Source: Adiantum capillus-veneris (lineage: Eukaryota > Streptophyta > Polypodiopsida > Polypodiales > Pteridaceae). Taken from it: a stretch of DNA of 64,000 bases. The notes under the pieces were generated by a model. That model had not been told where the DNA came from. It made no database searches and saw nothing but the letters and a program-made list of their open reading frames with translations. The position numbers and the translations under genes were made by a program. The DNA is taken from assembly GCA_014529385.2 (NCBI GenBank), contig CM043942.1, positions 24,926,469-24,990,468 of the forward strand. The letters are read 5' to 3'. Shown here piece after piece: positions 22,097 to 34,160 of this stretch. Within the stretch, counting starts at the first letter, position 1. Each line of letters opens with the position of its first letter.

Positions 22097-22414
22097 TGTA
22101 AAGTGTGAGCTTTGTCCTAAGGTGTGAGTCAAGGAGAGGAGAGTGGATTTATCCCACATACTGTGGAGCAAGGCTGTAGAGCTACTTAAAGCTCATTTCT
22201 TGAATCAATAAACAACAACTCATTTTGCACTACATGCTTGTCTATGGTGAGCTTGTGCTAAGCTAAGTCAATACTCAAGATTGTGTTTATGAGTCCAAGC
22301 TAATCTATCTTGGAACCTAATTCACTTGAGTGATAACCTTGCTTACACACACTCACACACTTGCACCATGTTTCTCTTTCATCCACCATAGCTAGCACTA
22401 TCCAAATCCTAACA
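22097..22414 (+). repeat. Copia 3' LTR
   Basis: 318 bp, same length as the 5' LTR and differing by one base as far as I can see. It is preceded by CCTCAAGGGAAGGAT (polypurine tract) and followed by the target duplication GTTTT. Confidence 0.93.
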
Positions 22415-22419
22415 GTTTT

Positions 22420-22930
22420 GAATCAGCATGGCTCAGTAATGTTCACCCAATATATAGCAAAAGGATTCGTGTCAGTTCAGTTCAATGACAATGCAATGGT
22501 TGAGAGGGTTTTGGCGAAAAGCCAGTTATTCTTCAATCGCGCGTCAGTGTGTGTGCTCCCTTGGGACCCTCTGTTTGAATCTAACGAGGCATTTAAGGAT
22601 CTCTTCCCAGTATGGGTGGAGTTTGTCAACCTCCCTGTATGGCTTAGAAAGAACTTGAAGGACCTCGCAGCTTTGCTTGGTGATCCACTTTTTGTCCCAT
22701 CTGTCAAATCCTCGAGTGCAGGAGCAAACAAGGTCTGTATCTGGTGGGATCTGTGAAAGCCTCAGCCAAAGAACTTAGTGGTGAATGTCGGGGCAGGACT
22801 AAATATCATTCCTCTTAACATTAACACCTTTTCGGGGCCTGCTTCAAATGCAACAAATTTGGGCATTATGCGAGGGCATGCCCTGCTGAGGTGCTAAAGC
22901 CTACAGAGGAGAGAAGCGAATTATAGGCTA
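22420..22930 (+). pseudogene. L1 ORF1, C-terminal part with CCHC zinc knuckle
   Basis: Resumes the DUF4283-like fold: GFVSVQFNDNAMVERVLAKS, then VCVLPWDPLFESNEAF and FPVWVEFVNLPVWL, typical of plant L1 ORF1. After a TGA near 22754 and a frame change, the knuckle CFKCNKFGHYARAC (22840-22881, CX2CX4HX4C) follows. ORF1 binds the L1 RNA. The acidic/Gly-rich tail runs on towards about 23090. Dead because of the copia insertion and stops. Confidence 0.85.
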
Positions 22931-23450
22931 CCCCACAGGGTGGCACTCATATAGGAGATCCTACAAAGAAGCCTACTGAAAATCCTGGCAAGGCAGAAGG
23001 TGGGCAAAATAAAGTCAACTCGGATAAAGATGTGGAGAAACAAGATCAAGGCAACCGGGGTAAGGGCAAGACCACCCAAAACTAGCGCTTTTCATCCACC
23101 ACTCAGCAAAGAACGGCCACCCCAATAATGCAAAAGATTGGGATGTCTCCAACTTTTAGATCAAAAGATGAGGGCTGGCAACATGTATCTCATATTTGAT
23201 GTAGACGGTTCAAAGCAAAGGCTAGGGCCTTGGGGCAAATCAAAGGTCTCCCATCGGATTTCCCAAAGCCTTCTTTCTTATATGACAACATATTCAAAGT
23301 TTTTGGGAAGACGAATCAAGAGGACCTTTTCACTTCCAAGCTAGATACCATGCAAGTTCCAGCAGAAAAGGAGCCAATGGAATTGGACAACCGGAATGGG
23401 AACTCTGCTGAAGAGTTCCTGGAGGCAGAAGAATTTGTCCCCCTTTCCCA

Positions 23451-24237
23451 ATGATAGATACTCTTTCTATTCAATCTTGGAACGTGAAGGGATTAAAAAC
23501 CCGGAAGAAGGGCACTCTCTTCTGGGAAGAAGTGAAGAAAGAGAAGGCAGTCAATTGCTGGGCCATCCAAGAGCACCATTTGGACGCTCGTAGCAAGAGA
23601 AAATAGGCTGTAGGAAAAAAACTTATCTTTTATGGCAAAGGAAGCAACGGTTTCAGTGGTGTCTTGCTCATTTTGTTGATAGAGATTTGGAGCCAAAAAT
23701 GGTTCTAAACCACCCCTCTGGAAGAGTCCTAGGTGTTAGAATCAAATGGGACAATAAACCTATCACCATAGTAAATATTTACGGCCCTTGCAACGCAAAG
23801 GATAGAGATAAATTGTGGATGCAGCTCAGGGATACTCCGATCAAAGGGGAGTGGATGATGGTTGGAGATTTCAATATGGTCAAGAAAAGCAATGATAGAA
23901 CAGGCTCCACCAGTCTAATGGCAGGCTCAAAAAAGTCTAAATGACTGAGCTTATGTGAGAAGTGGGCTATGATTGACTTGTGGGAGGTGGGCCCATGGAA
24001 CAGCATGCCTGGATTCACCTACACAAGCCTTCAGTACGCCGGCAGTACCTCCCGGCTGGACAGATGCTACTACTCTCATCAAGATGAGTGGATTTCATCG
24101 ACGTTAGAGATGAAGGTAATCTCAACAAAAATCCTCTCCAATCACATGCCATTACACTTACAAGTCAAGAAAGATAAAGGGGGGGGGGGGGGGGGGCAAT
24201 CCCTGAGAGGGGATAAAAAGCTTCTTGTTATACAGTG
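23451..24237 (+). pseudogene. L1 ORF2: AP-type endonuclease domain, decayed
   Basis: Starts at ATG 23451 with MIDTLSIQSWNVKGL, the conserved SWNVRGL start of L1 endonucleases. AIQEHHLDARS follows, with Q-E as in the catalytic QET/QEH box. Further on come IVNIYGPC-like and MMVGDFNMV blocks (23760-23880; GDFN holds a catalytic Asp/Asn), FTYTSLQYAGSTSRLDRCYY and SNHMPLHLQV (the SDH-like end). Frames change at least three times, and a G run at 24179-24197 sits near the end of the domain. The enzyme nicks the target DNA. Confidence 0.85.
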
Positions 24238-26469
24238 ACACACATGTTCAAAGACCCTCTCTTCAGAAGCATCACCAAGAAAGTGTTGGGAAAGCTCAAG
24301 AAAGATGTGGGGATGAATAAACCTAGTGCTTGGAATATATTTGTTCGGAGTGTACAAAAAGCTAGCAAAACTTTGGGTCCTCGGGTTAAAAAAGTCAATG
24401 AGGCACATATCAAACATCTCACAAAGGAGGTAGTGCAATTAGCCTCTAGGAAGGCTGCCGGACTGGATACCAAGGATGAGCATAAGCGATGGCTTGAAGG
24501 TAAATCTCACCAGGCCAATGAACAGCTGGAGGAAATCAAGAAGGCGTGATTGCTCTCTAGGGAAACTTTCCTTCAACCAGAGCCTTCTAACCAAGCACAT
24601 TTTTTTAGGGTGCTGAAGTGAGAAAGAGTCAAGGCCGCGTGCAAGTGCTCGATGATGAGAAAGGGAATACAATTCAAAACCAAGATGAGACGGCTGAACT
24701 TATGCTCAAGTATCTCAGCTAGATTATCGGCCAACCAGAGACCCAATCTCAGGAACTGGAAGAAGCCTGAGCGTCTTTACTTGGGAGTGTTGAAAAGATG
24801 GATCCCCATGAGGAATCCAACCGCATGGAAAAGGCCTTCTCTCAGGAGGAATGCTCAGCGGCACTAAAAGCTCTTGGAAATGAAAAGTCCCATGGCTGGG
24901 ATGGACTGACAACTGAATTCTTCAGGGAATTATGGGATGATGTCAAGGGTCCAGTCACACGGATGGCCAATCAAGTTGTTGCCGAAGAGTCGTTAGATGC
25001 AAATGTTAAGAGAGGGCTTATCAAGCCCATCCCCAAACAGATCTGTTGCTCTCAACTTAAACATTGGCGTCCCATTATGACAATGATATTAGTAGCATAC
25101 AAAATTATTGCCTAGGCGATAGCTCTCAGACCTTCCCCCCTCCTAAGTCGGATCATTTCTCCCCATCAACACGGGTTTATTAAAGGGAGATCTATATATG
25201 ACAGTATCTTGGAAGCAATGGTAGGAATAGAGTATGCATCCTTCTCCAAGCAAGAGTGCATCTTGCTGCAACTGGACCTCGACAAAGCCTATGATAGAAT
25301 AGAATGGTCCTATATAGAAGAATTCATGGGAGCTCTGGGCTTTGGGCCTCACCTTTGTCGCCTCATACGCACACTAGGCATTGGCAGCCAATCAGAGCTC
25401 TTGTTTAATGACAGAATTGTGGGCTCGTTTGAGGTTAAAAGGTCTATTAAGCAAGGGTGTCCCCTGGTCTCCTTGCTCTTCGCCATCGTGTTGCATCCTC
25501 TCATTACGATGCTCGAAGCTAGTGTTGCACGGGGAGAGATTCAAGGTCTGGCATTATCGAGCAACGACCAGCTACAAAATGTTCGCAGATGATTCGCTCC
25601 TATTCTTGAAGGCGTTCCCTCAAGTTGTCCGGAGAGCTCTAGAGATTGTGCAAACATTTTCCTTGGCCTCGAGATCCAAGTGCAATATAGAGAAGTCAAG
25701 GCTTATCTCCCTATCAAAGAACGACTCTTTTGACCCTGCAGTCTGGACAGGAGAGATTATCTCAAAAGGGAGTGAATTCAAACACCTGGGAGCCCCCGGA
25801 GGGGTGGACGTAACCCACGGGCAAAGATTTTCATGGGTCCTTGAAAACATAAGCTTGAAAATGAGAAGATGGGAGTTTGTTCTCCTCCCCTTCCAAAGCC
25901 GGATTAGAGTGATTAATGCTTTTATGATCCCGTATATTGCTCTCCTCAGCCCCGTGCTCAAGATGGCTAAGTGTAAGTGGAAAGAATTCTTAAAACCAGT
26001 GAAAAGGTTTCTTTGGAAGAATAACACAAAAACCTCTCGGCCATGGCATTGGGCTAGATGGGAGGTAGTTGCTTGCCCAGTAGACCAAGGAGGGATCAGC
26101 ATTTTTAACCCTGTATCCCATGTTGAGGCCCTTTGTGCCAAATTTATGGTATCATTGGCTAAACACGACCAAACTTGGGCTATCATGACCAAGGAAATGC
26201 TTGATGTAGTAAAACTGGGATTAAAAGGGGGAAAGTGGAAGGGGGTTGTGATGCACAACAAACTTCTCTCTCCGAAGTGGTCTTATCTTAGATCTGGTGG
26301 ACTCTCAGGGGAGCTGATGAGGAAGTGCAAAAGTGCAGCTGAGGTTTTGGAATGGGGTGAAGCAACCAAATACTTTAAGAACTCTATTGGTTTAGAAACG
26401 AGCAGGGATGTGAATAATAAGGGGCTCGTTCGACTTGAGCAATTCTGGGATGGCAACAGGAAGTGCTAG
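24238..26469 (+). pseudogene. L1 ORF2: reverse transcriptase, frameshifted
   Basis: The linker and RT follow in three overlapping + frames. Pre-RT: KALGNEKSHGWDGLTTEFFR (24870-24925). RT 1: HWRPIMTMILVAYKIIA. RT 2: HQHGFIKGRSIYDSILEA; motif A: LLQLDLDKAYDRIEWSYIEE (25264-25322); motif B: SIKQGCPLVSLLFAIVLHPL. The catalytic box is FADD (25579-25593, usual YADD) followed by SLLFLKA, in a different frame from motif B. The thumb (FKHLGAPGGV, WKEFLKPVKRFLWKNNTKTS) runs to TAG at 26467-26469. Clear L1 identity; at least two frameshifts between 25115 and 25592. Confidence 0.9.
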
Positions 26470-27154
26470 AAAAATGTTGACTCTTTAGCCATCCAATTTC
26501 AAGTGATTGGCTTTGAGATCTTACTTGTCTACAAGGTGATGAAAGAGTTGGATAAGGTGGTGATGCCAATTTGTGAATCCAACTTTGAATGGGACGATTG
26601 GAGATGGAGCAGGAGTAGCCTCTTTTGGAAACCACATTCTAAAGGCATTTACTAGACATCAATGCATGAAACTAATTGGTGTAGCCCCCTCAACAAATTA
26701 TGGAAGAGGCTGAATGGAAAAACGGTGGGAGGGAGTCATGGAGAAAATCTGGAAGCCAAGGTGGCCTTAGTATATGAAGATATTTTTGTGGAAAGTGATG
26801 TGGGATGCTCTACTGACGGGCGTGAAGATACAAGAAAGAGGAATCGGGTCCAATTGTTTCTCGGGGTGCAGAATATCTAGTGAAGACCTAGCCCACCTGT
26901 TCATGGGATGCCAAGCAATCAGTGGCATGGTTGGGAAAATATGTAAGTGGATTCAAAGGACATGGAAAATGAAGTTCTTCAAGAATGATCTGTTCTTTGG
27001 TAGTAACATGTTGGGAGGTCCTGCTCTTCTTATCTGCACTCAAATAATCAGGTACTGCTTCTTTTACCATATTTGGCAAGCAAGGAACCGCCGCGTGTTT
27101 GAGAGGATCTCGCTGTGGCAAGCTTTTGTGAAATCATACAAGAGAGAAGAGTGA
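26470..27154 (+). pseudogene. L1 ORF2: C-terminal zf-RVT domain
   Basis: After a decayed linker the frame at 26774-27154 reads IFLWKVMWDALLTGVKIQER, then CFSGCRISSEDLAHLFMGC (CX3C...H...C) and FFYHIWQARNRRVFE. This is the zinc-binding RT-associated domain that ends plant L1 ORF2 proteins. It ends at TGA 27152-27154, followed by a 3' UTR of about 210 bp and the poly-A. Confidence 0.88.
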
Positions 27155-27367
27155 CGATACACATGATCAGAGGCAAACAAGCCTCAGAGGACTGGTCTAG
27201 AACAATACATGACATCTTGTAATAAGTAAAGCCTAGGAGTAGTTGTGGTCTCTCTATCAAGGAAAAAACTTGTAATCCTATGACCCTCAAGGCTCCGTCT
27301 GAGCTCGAGGTTGGTGTATATTTCTAATGTTTTTAATACTATCCACGAGCACAATTGTGAGTTTTGC

Positions 27368-27390
27368 AAAAAAAAAAAAAATGGAAAGAC
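27368..27390 (+). other. L1 poly-A tail and 3' target-site duplication
   Basis: Fourteen A (27368-27381, the last shared with the duplication) followed by ATGGAAAGAC (27381-27390). The same ten bases stand at 18976-18985 before the L1 sequence, which marks the 3' end and target-primed insertion of the L1. Confidence 0.8.
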
Positions 27391-29860
27391 CCATGAACAA
27401 AGTAAATAGAAGATATGGTCTTTACAAAACCTTCTTTTTCAACCAAAGACGACACAACCATCAAAAAGCTCTTCATCAACAATTGAAAAATTGCACCATC
27501 TGCTCCACCACATTTTTATCGCCTTCTGTAGGCCAAAAATGTAACACTTTTTTGTAGCAACAAATGATTTAAAATGCTGATGTCACTTTCTTATTTCCTC
27601 TCTCACAAACAAGCCTCTTATTATTAAATTCCTCTCAATAACTTTATGTAGTGCCATAATGAACTTTCACCTTGTTATGGTTGTATTGTCAAAGACAAAT
27701 GTTATACTTTCTTGATTTTAAAGGATGTATTCCACCTTTCTCATAAGCTTCTCAGACTTCCTGAGTTTTAATTCAGATTTTATTTCATTCTTTTTTGGCA
27801 AAAAATGACTCGCTCCTGCTGCTAAGCCCAAAAGTAAAGAACCCCTAGCAAATAGTTTTGAGGCTTTTCATTCAAGCATAAGCTCTCCATTTCCTAAGAT
27901 TATCTCATATTTTCTAAGGATAAGGGAGACTAAGTTTAAATACGTGCCTACAATCACATGGAATTTTTATTGTGTTTTAATATCTATTATATATATATAA
28001 TCACAAATGGTTTTATACTACGAAGGGACCCACTGAAATAATGTGAATTTCAAATGTGCACACTCCACGTCAACATTTTAAAACAAAATAAAATAAGAAG
28101 AGATAGAAATAAAAACAATAAAAGTTAAAATTAAAATAATTTTTCCTAGTAGTTTTTTATAAAAGAGTTAAATTTAATAAACCTAAAATTAATAAAACAA
28201 ATTAGTAAAATAAATCTTTATGAAGCCCTTAATAAATCAAAGGACCCTTTATCGATACTTTAAACTCCTGTGGATACACTTTTCAATCCAAATAGGTGAA
28301 TGCAACTTTAGAAAATAGCATTTAAAAGACCATAATTCCTTCATTCACAAGACTATTAAGCCTCCTTGAGGACACTTGTCAAGCAACAAGAATTGAACGA
28401 CCTTCACTTATAGTGCACTAAGGCCTTTAGCAGGTAAAAAAAAGTAGTATTATGATTTAATTTCTTATTGTAGTATAATAGTCCTTTTGAAATACCAAAT
28501 CATTTAAATCAAAAGCAAATTGTCATCCCACACAAATTAAGTGTTCAAGAAAAATGTGTCAGCTTAATATCGTGCCGTTTACAATTTTGAAAATGCTGAT
28601 TGAGGGCAAGGGGAAAAGGAGAAATTCCGCCCCAAAATAGACAAAAATAGTGTAAAAACATGAAAAATAACATAATTTTTTGAAATTTTGTCTTGACAAA
28701 ATGTAAGAATGGAATTTTGTATGTTTGGAAAATTGATTTTTCCCTACCAGTGCCACACAATCAATTAATGGAGACATTTGTGTCTTACACATCAACCTTT
28801 TTAAAAAAAACTCAATTGGTCCTATCTATCAAAGTATAACCAAATCCAGACATGTATAGCTCAAAAATGAGACTCTAAAAAACCAAATCAATCTTGTCCA
28901 TAAAAGTATTTTTAATAAAGAACAAGCTCTTAAGACCCTTTTCAACAAACAAATGAGTTCTCAACAAAGTCAGCTAATATGCATAGAACCAAACAAAAAG
29001 ATATTCAATTCTTTGTACTCTCCCAATTCTTAAAATGTGGAATCCAGGTTTAATTTTATGTAATCTTACAACAATGACACAAAAAGAGAAGATAGCTTGA
29101 TTCTTTATTTGACTATTTATTAACTAGTTTAATAGAAATCAAGGTATAGATCACAGCTGATCCTAACACAAATAGATAACCTAGACATTGGAATCAACAA
29201 AAACCATCAATATCCAACAAGATATGTGTATTTTTAGGAAAAACATTTGCAACTAGGTATTTATTCAAGGGCTAGATTCACAATAACAAAAAGACAATTT
29301 GCTAATACTTGCATCTATCAGGAGAATCCAAGACATTTACCATTCCAAGAGAAATATTTTTATCTTAGGTAATTTTAATGTGAACTTCAAAAAAAGATTC
29401 GAGTTTCTAGAGCGCCCATGCATTAGCATGCACCCATGTAGATTCACCATCTAAACTTAGGACCACACAAGGTGGGTTTCCACCTAATCATAATCTTGCA
29501 AAAATCCATATTCTTTCTAACCATTGAGCATCTAAGAATTTCGGTCCATCAAGCACAATACCAAGTATCCATACCAGCCTATATTCTTAGTTGCAATTTA
29601 CAAAATGCAATTATTAAAGTTTGTAACTATTGAGTAATTAGGCACTAGACTATTGAATAATATATAGACTAGAAATAGTTACTTGGGGTGTGCCAGTGAT
29701 GGTTACATGATGCCTATTTGCTCTAAATAATAGCCTCCTTTCCACGGTTTATCCTAGTGACACAATCAAATGGATGCAAAATATGGATTTTTGTCTTGAG
29801 ACTATCAAGTGAGGTTTGAACTTGGCCTTTAACCTCACCTAAATTTGATAGGACAACACT
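27391..29860. other. AT-rich non-coding region, nothing recognised
   Basis: About 2.5 kb of AT-rich sequence without an ORF over 80 codons, clear repeats or domain similarity. A short (AT)n occurs near 27990. I see no gene in it. Confidence 0.5.
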
Positions 29861-30430
29861 TGACCCTTCATTTCAAGCTATCTTGGTGTTACATCTAGAA
29901 TCAATCAGTAAAGATCTATTGTGTTTCTTTTGGCCATGATTTTGAGGCTCAAACACGGTTTATTTGAGTCTATAATCACCTATAAGACTTTTATTTTACA
30001 TATCCTCTTCTTCCTAGCTTGCGATAGTCAACTTTGGTTTGAAACTCACCTCAATATTCTAGGATAATAATTCCCCCTTCTCTCCAAGTTGTCTTGGTGT
30101 TACATCTAGAGTCATAAATAGAAAGACCTATTGGGTCTTGCTTGGCCCTGAGGTTGAGGTGAAAACTGAAGCCAAGCCTCATTTCCAAGTGCTAGTGAGG
30201 CATATAGAAGTGAGACAAGAGATACAAGCCATGAGGCCTAGTGAAGAACTTTTAGTCTCTTAATCAAGATCTTCTCTTTTCGATGTTGGATCAAGCCTCA
30301 TTTCCAAGTGCTATTCCAAGTATCAGCAACAACGAATAAATATGTGAGGTACGAGGCACAATCCATGAGGCCTAGTGAAGCACTATGAGTCGCTTAACCA
30401 AGATCTCATTTTTTGGATGTTGCAACACTC
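29861..30430. repeat. Two diverged internal duplications
   Basis: First pair: CTTGGTGTTACATCTAGA occurs near 29881 and 30095 in similar surroundings (CAAGYTRTCTTGG... and ...CTATTGKGTYTY), about 214 bp apart. Second pair: CAAGCCTCATTTCCAAGTGC occurs near 30173 and 30293, and in both copies is followed by CCATGAGGCCTAGTGAAG, CTTAAYCAAGATCT and GATGTTG, a tandem duplication of about 120 bp. No coding function is seen. The region to about 31200 is otherwise featureless. Confidence 0.65.
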
Positions 30431-31221
30431 GAAATACAATGTGAAGATTAGGCTCAAACTTCATTAGTACAAAGATTGGACTAGAGCTTAAACCTACTAA
30501 ACTCCATATGCAAACCACATGAGCCTCAACTCCATATGCTCATGTGAGGAGTCAAGTTATAATCGATGCTCAAGCTTGGATGCTTTTATAATTAGGAAGC
30601 GTAAAATCATCTTTAGTCCAATCTCTAAAGTATATCCACAATTTCCTCTTATTTTCTCTTGGTCTTGTCCAATTGAAGATGTCCTTTGGAGGTTTATCAT
30701 ACTCTAAAATGCAACTAGTCGATATAATTGCAAGCATGGCATGGCATCCTTCTTTTGTGATTAGGGCTTACCATGACAAGTAAAATGGAGCTAGGAAAAA
30801 GTGTCTTGGAAAATTTTACTAGGGTAAGCCTGTGAGTTTAAATGTTCTACCTTATGGTTAAGCATCCTTTTATAGGATAAAAAAACTGTCCATAAAATAA
30901 CATGTGTCAATCATCTAGAAACAGAAGAGGACATCATCGCCAAGGGGGCTAGGGAGACTCATGACAATGAGGCTAGTCCTAGTTACTTACCAATATATGA
31001 GAGTATTCAGGCCTCTGAGCCACAATAGATCTCAATGTTGGATCAATCCTAAGTGGAAACTTCATTATTAAGAACTCCTATGATTTAGTATAATCTCTTT
31101 AAGTTATGACATTGCATCCATTAGGAACTATTAAAATTGGCTAACAACAGAAGAACGCCTTACAATGTTGACCTAGTAGAGAAATGTTTTGATTAGTTTG
31201 GATAAACTACAAAAGATTGCT

Positions 31222-32155
31222 TTGATAATCTATAAGATAGCTTATCTCAAGAACACCTCTGATTTCTTGATATATTTTTACTTTATGTAATGTACAATGA
31301 TGTCTACATGGCCACTTTGCGTTGGCCACCCCCATGAAAGATGAGTCTCTACTATGTTCATATCTTGATGTTTCTACATCAACAAGGATATTGTTTTATT
31401 ATCCTAGGGAAGCGATGCAATTGTATGGGCAATTGGTTAGGGTGTATGGATGCCCAAACTTTTGAGTGGTGTCCTCGTTCACCCCGGAATTTGTATAAAG
31501 GAATGGGTACCATTTCTTGACCCTTGTATAGGTGATCTTGAGACAAGATGAGTACTGGTTAGGGTTGTCAAATTTTTTTTTCTAGTTGGCAGAACCTTAT
31601 CTTAGATATCTGTGCTTGATAAAGGATGTTTTCAATACTTTGTTTTAAGGAATCAATGCTACTAAAAATTGAAAGGAACCATTATTTTAAGTGTTAATAG
31701 AATGGGTAGTAATTAGAGCATAGAGAATCATGCGTGAGTGTGGGGTAGTAATTAAGGATAAACAAAGGTTTTTGATTATGTATTGGTAGGTCTGATTAGT
31801 TGAGTAAGTATATATCCCCACACATTAATTTTTAGTAAATTTATTTAGTGAAAGAGGAGTCTACCAGTGGCTATGCCTGACTTACGTAGAGGGAAAAAAA
31901 CATTGTAAGAGTATTACTTAAACCATTTGTGAAGGTTATAGGGATGTAGATGTGTCTTTTAGATTTTGTCTCATTGTTGCTTGTGAGACAAGACTAGGTC
32001 TTTCTCTAGGAATATATTCTCAAGCCATTGCCAATGGTAAGGGTCTATTCCCAGGATTTACCATTTAGACACACTAACTTGTAATAGAACTAGAGACCAA
32101 TCAAGGACCCCATCGGGACTTATGTCTGAGGGTTGAGGACCTCTTACTCCTCCAA
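31222..32155 (+). repeat. Inverted, diverged copy of the left end of the 9798-15361 element
   Basis: The reverse complement of 9798 to about 10730 aligns here in order. AAGATAGCTTATCTCAAG and CATGTCTTGATG-like blocks come first, then the block around GTATGGGCAATTGGTTAGGG and CACCCCGGAATTTG, then TGAGACAAGACTAGGTCTT and CAATGGTAAGGGTCTATTCC, and finally GAGACC..TCAAGGACCCCATC up to CTTACT at about 32151. The agreement extends to the terminus, confirming 9798 as an element end. The 152-bp array is not present at this copy, which looks truncated on its left. Confidence 0.75.
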
Positions 32156-32890
32156 GCATTGACAAGAAATCTCTTGGTTGTTTGGCATAAACCTTACCCC
32201 CATGACTTCACTGAAAGACTCCTCTGTAGTAATGCTACTACTACATTATTTCTCTGAGGTGTCATCAATCCAATCTTTTTCCGTTTCTCCTTCTTGAGAA
32301 GATCCTTCTTGTAGCTCCTCTTGTTACTTGGTGAGCCTAAGGAGCTTTTCATGAACGAGGCCAAGAGGTCGAGCCACTTGGCTCAATCCCCATCCTCCAT
32401 TAAGAAATAAAGCCGACGGTTCATTTTTTTACTCAAAAGCTTTGGACATAAGTCTTTTGCTTACGATTTGTTGCAGCTCGGCAACGCAAGCCTACGCATT
32501 CCATCCATGAAAATCACTAGTGCGATATGATCCTTAGCAATGCTCTGTCTACAACCAGATAGTAGGACTCTCTGTGCATAGCTCTCTCTCTCTCTCTTCC
32601 CTGTGATGCCGAGGTGGGCCGTTAAAATTGTCGTAGATACCACTGGCTCCGTGCAACCCTATTATGTACGCAGGATGCTCATGAGAGTGACTTTGAGAAT
32701 AGTACGAGTAACTATAACGAGGAGTACCAGAGACCTTTCAAACCCTGGTTATATTTCGTAGATCATCAAGCTGGAGGGTACTTTGGATGCTTGCCAACGT
32801 GATGAGCATTCTCAAAGATCAGATATTTTGTACAATCAATCAATGGTAGAGGTCTGTTCTAGTGCTACTGAAATAGAAGATAATCAAATC
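32156..32890. other. Non-coding stretch, nothing certain
   Basis: About 730 bases without a convincing ORF. A short (TC)n lies near 32582-32600. A + frame from about 32667 (QDAHESDFENSTSNYNEEYQ) stays open for some 45 codons and could belong to the candidate gene that follows, but I cannot show it. Confidence 0.35.
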
Positions 32891-33963
32891 TCAATCGATG
32901 ATTAGTTGGCCTAATTTGGAGTCAAACCACCAAAACCCATTGCCTTCGCAGGCCCATTCAACACATTTTTTTGCTGATTCTATCAGGGTGTTGGCAATGC
33001 AGACAAAAGAGTCCGAAGAAATGGAAAGAATAAACATCGAGGTGGACATGAGGGCAGAAAATCTTAGCAGGATCGATCACACCAAACCTTATGATGGTTA
33101 TCCTCAAGTAATTAAGCCAGCGGCTTCAGTGTTAACTGCTTACACTTTTAGTAGAGAGTGTGAGGGGATTAGTGGTAGACAGCTCAATGTCGAATGAAAG
33201 GCATTGGGGAAAACTTACCACTAATGTAATTCATGGTCTGATGAGCTGTTGACTTCAGTCGCACTCCTCACCCAACTCTATTGATAGCCTATCTAAAAAT
33301 TTGATGAGGCAAGCATTTCAAAACGATTTGCAAACAAAAACAGAAACATCTCTCATGGCCAATTCAACGCACAATATGGTGTCTGTAAGAGTTGGTTGCT
33401 GTGTAGCTCCAAGGAGATGCAGCAACATTGCAGCAGAAATCAAGTAGTCAATCATGCCCATGCTGCCAACCAGGATCAAAAGAATAGTCAAAGAGCAGAA
33501 GTGGAAGCTAATTCTTTTTCCCATTCAAAGATCTTTGATGCTGGAGAAGTCGAAGAACAAGGACTATGGAGTGATGGAATTTCTTGAGACAAGTATACCA
33601 ATATGTCAGCACCTATTAGCCTCCAGCAGTAGTTCACTCCTGGCCATTCAACATCTAGATGGGATAGCAAACATTTTACAGACAATATGGCAAATATTTT
33701 TTCTTGTAAAGAGATTCTCTTTCTAAATTGCGTGCAGGCGACAGCCAATGCGACCATCAGTTGAGATTAGTAACAACAGTATACTGCGGTGCTGCTCTTC
33801 AACAGATGCATATGAAGCAGGGAATGCTGGTGGTGTGGATTTGAACGCATGGCAGTTATTGCTTCTGAGCTCCCTTCTTGTCAATAACCACAACTCGGTG
33901 GCGGATCCTATGAGAAAAGGTCCACGTATGCAACAGCTATCAGATTCACTCACAAAGCCTTAA
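32891..33963 (+). pseudogene. Candidate multi-exon gene or gene relic, family unknown
   Basis: Three + segments look like exons and not like transposon sequence. Segment 1, 32898-33197 (99 codons), contains MQTKESEEMERINIEVDMRA. Segment 2, about 33262-33450, opens after an acceptor-like TTGACTTCAG and reads SPNSIDSLSKNLMRQAFQND, then VRVGCCVAPRRCSN. Segment 3, about 33739-33963, opens after TTCTCTTTCTAAATTGCGTGCAG, a good plant acceptor with a polypyrimidine tract. It reads RQPMRPSVEISNNSILRCC and ends DSLTKP at TAA. Donor sites are less convincing, so a decayed copy is as likely as a live gene. No homology recognised and no function assigned. Confidence 0.3.
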
Positions 33964-34092
33964 AATTTTGATTGAAGTAAAGTTTGGATGGTTGCAAATG
34001 CAGACATTAATCGTGTATCGATACATAATGCAGGTTAGTCAGCAAGGAGCCAACAAGACATAATTGTTGACCGAAGCAACTTACAACTCTGA

Positions 34093-34097
<5 letters not shown>

Positions 34098-34160
<63 letters not shown>

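Larger units (their letters stand above)
19314..22414 (+). mobile_element. Young non-autonomous Ty1/copia element encoding only gag (TR-GAG type)
   Basis: Two 318-bp LTRs (19314-19631 and 22097-22414) enclose a 2.5-kb internal region with a primer site for initiator tRNA-Met, a long 5' leader, a single gag ORF and a polypurine-like AAGGGAAGGA before the 3' LTR. It is flanked by GTTTT at 19309-19313 and 22415-22419, an exact 5-bp target duplication. By eye the LTRs differ at one base (G at the CTAGCACG position in the 5' copy, T in the 3' copy), so insertion was recent. No protease, integrase, RT or RNase H is present. Mobility would depend on enzymes supplied in trans by an autonomous copia element. 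Confidence 0.9.
18976..27390 (+). mobile_element. 5'-truncated L1 LINE with poly-A and 10-bp target-site duplication, carrying a nested copia element
   Basis: ATGGAAAGAC occurs at 18976-18985 and again at 27381-27390 directly after a run of 14 A, as expected for an L1 target-site duplication. Between them lie an ORF1 with zinc knuckle, an endonuclease, an RT and a C-terminal zinc domain, all on the + strand. Without the nested copia (19314-22414 plus the 5-bp duplication) the L1 is about 5.3 kb. ORF1 begins directly at the duplication, so the 5' UTR and probably the ORF1 start are missing. Frameshifts and stops throughout ORF2 show the copy is dead, although the copia within it is young. Confidence 0.8.
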
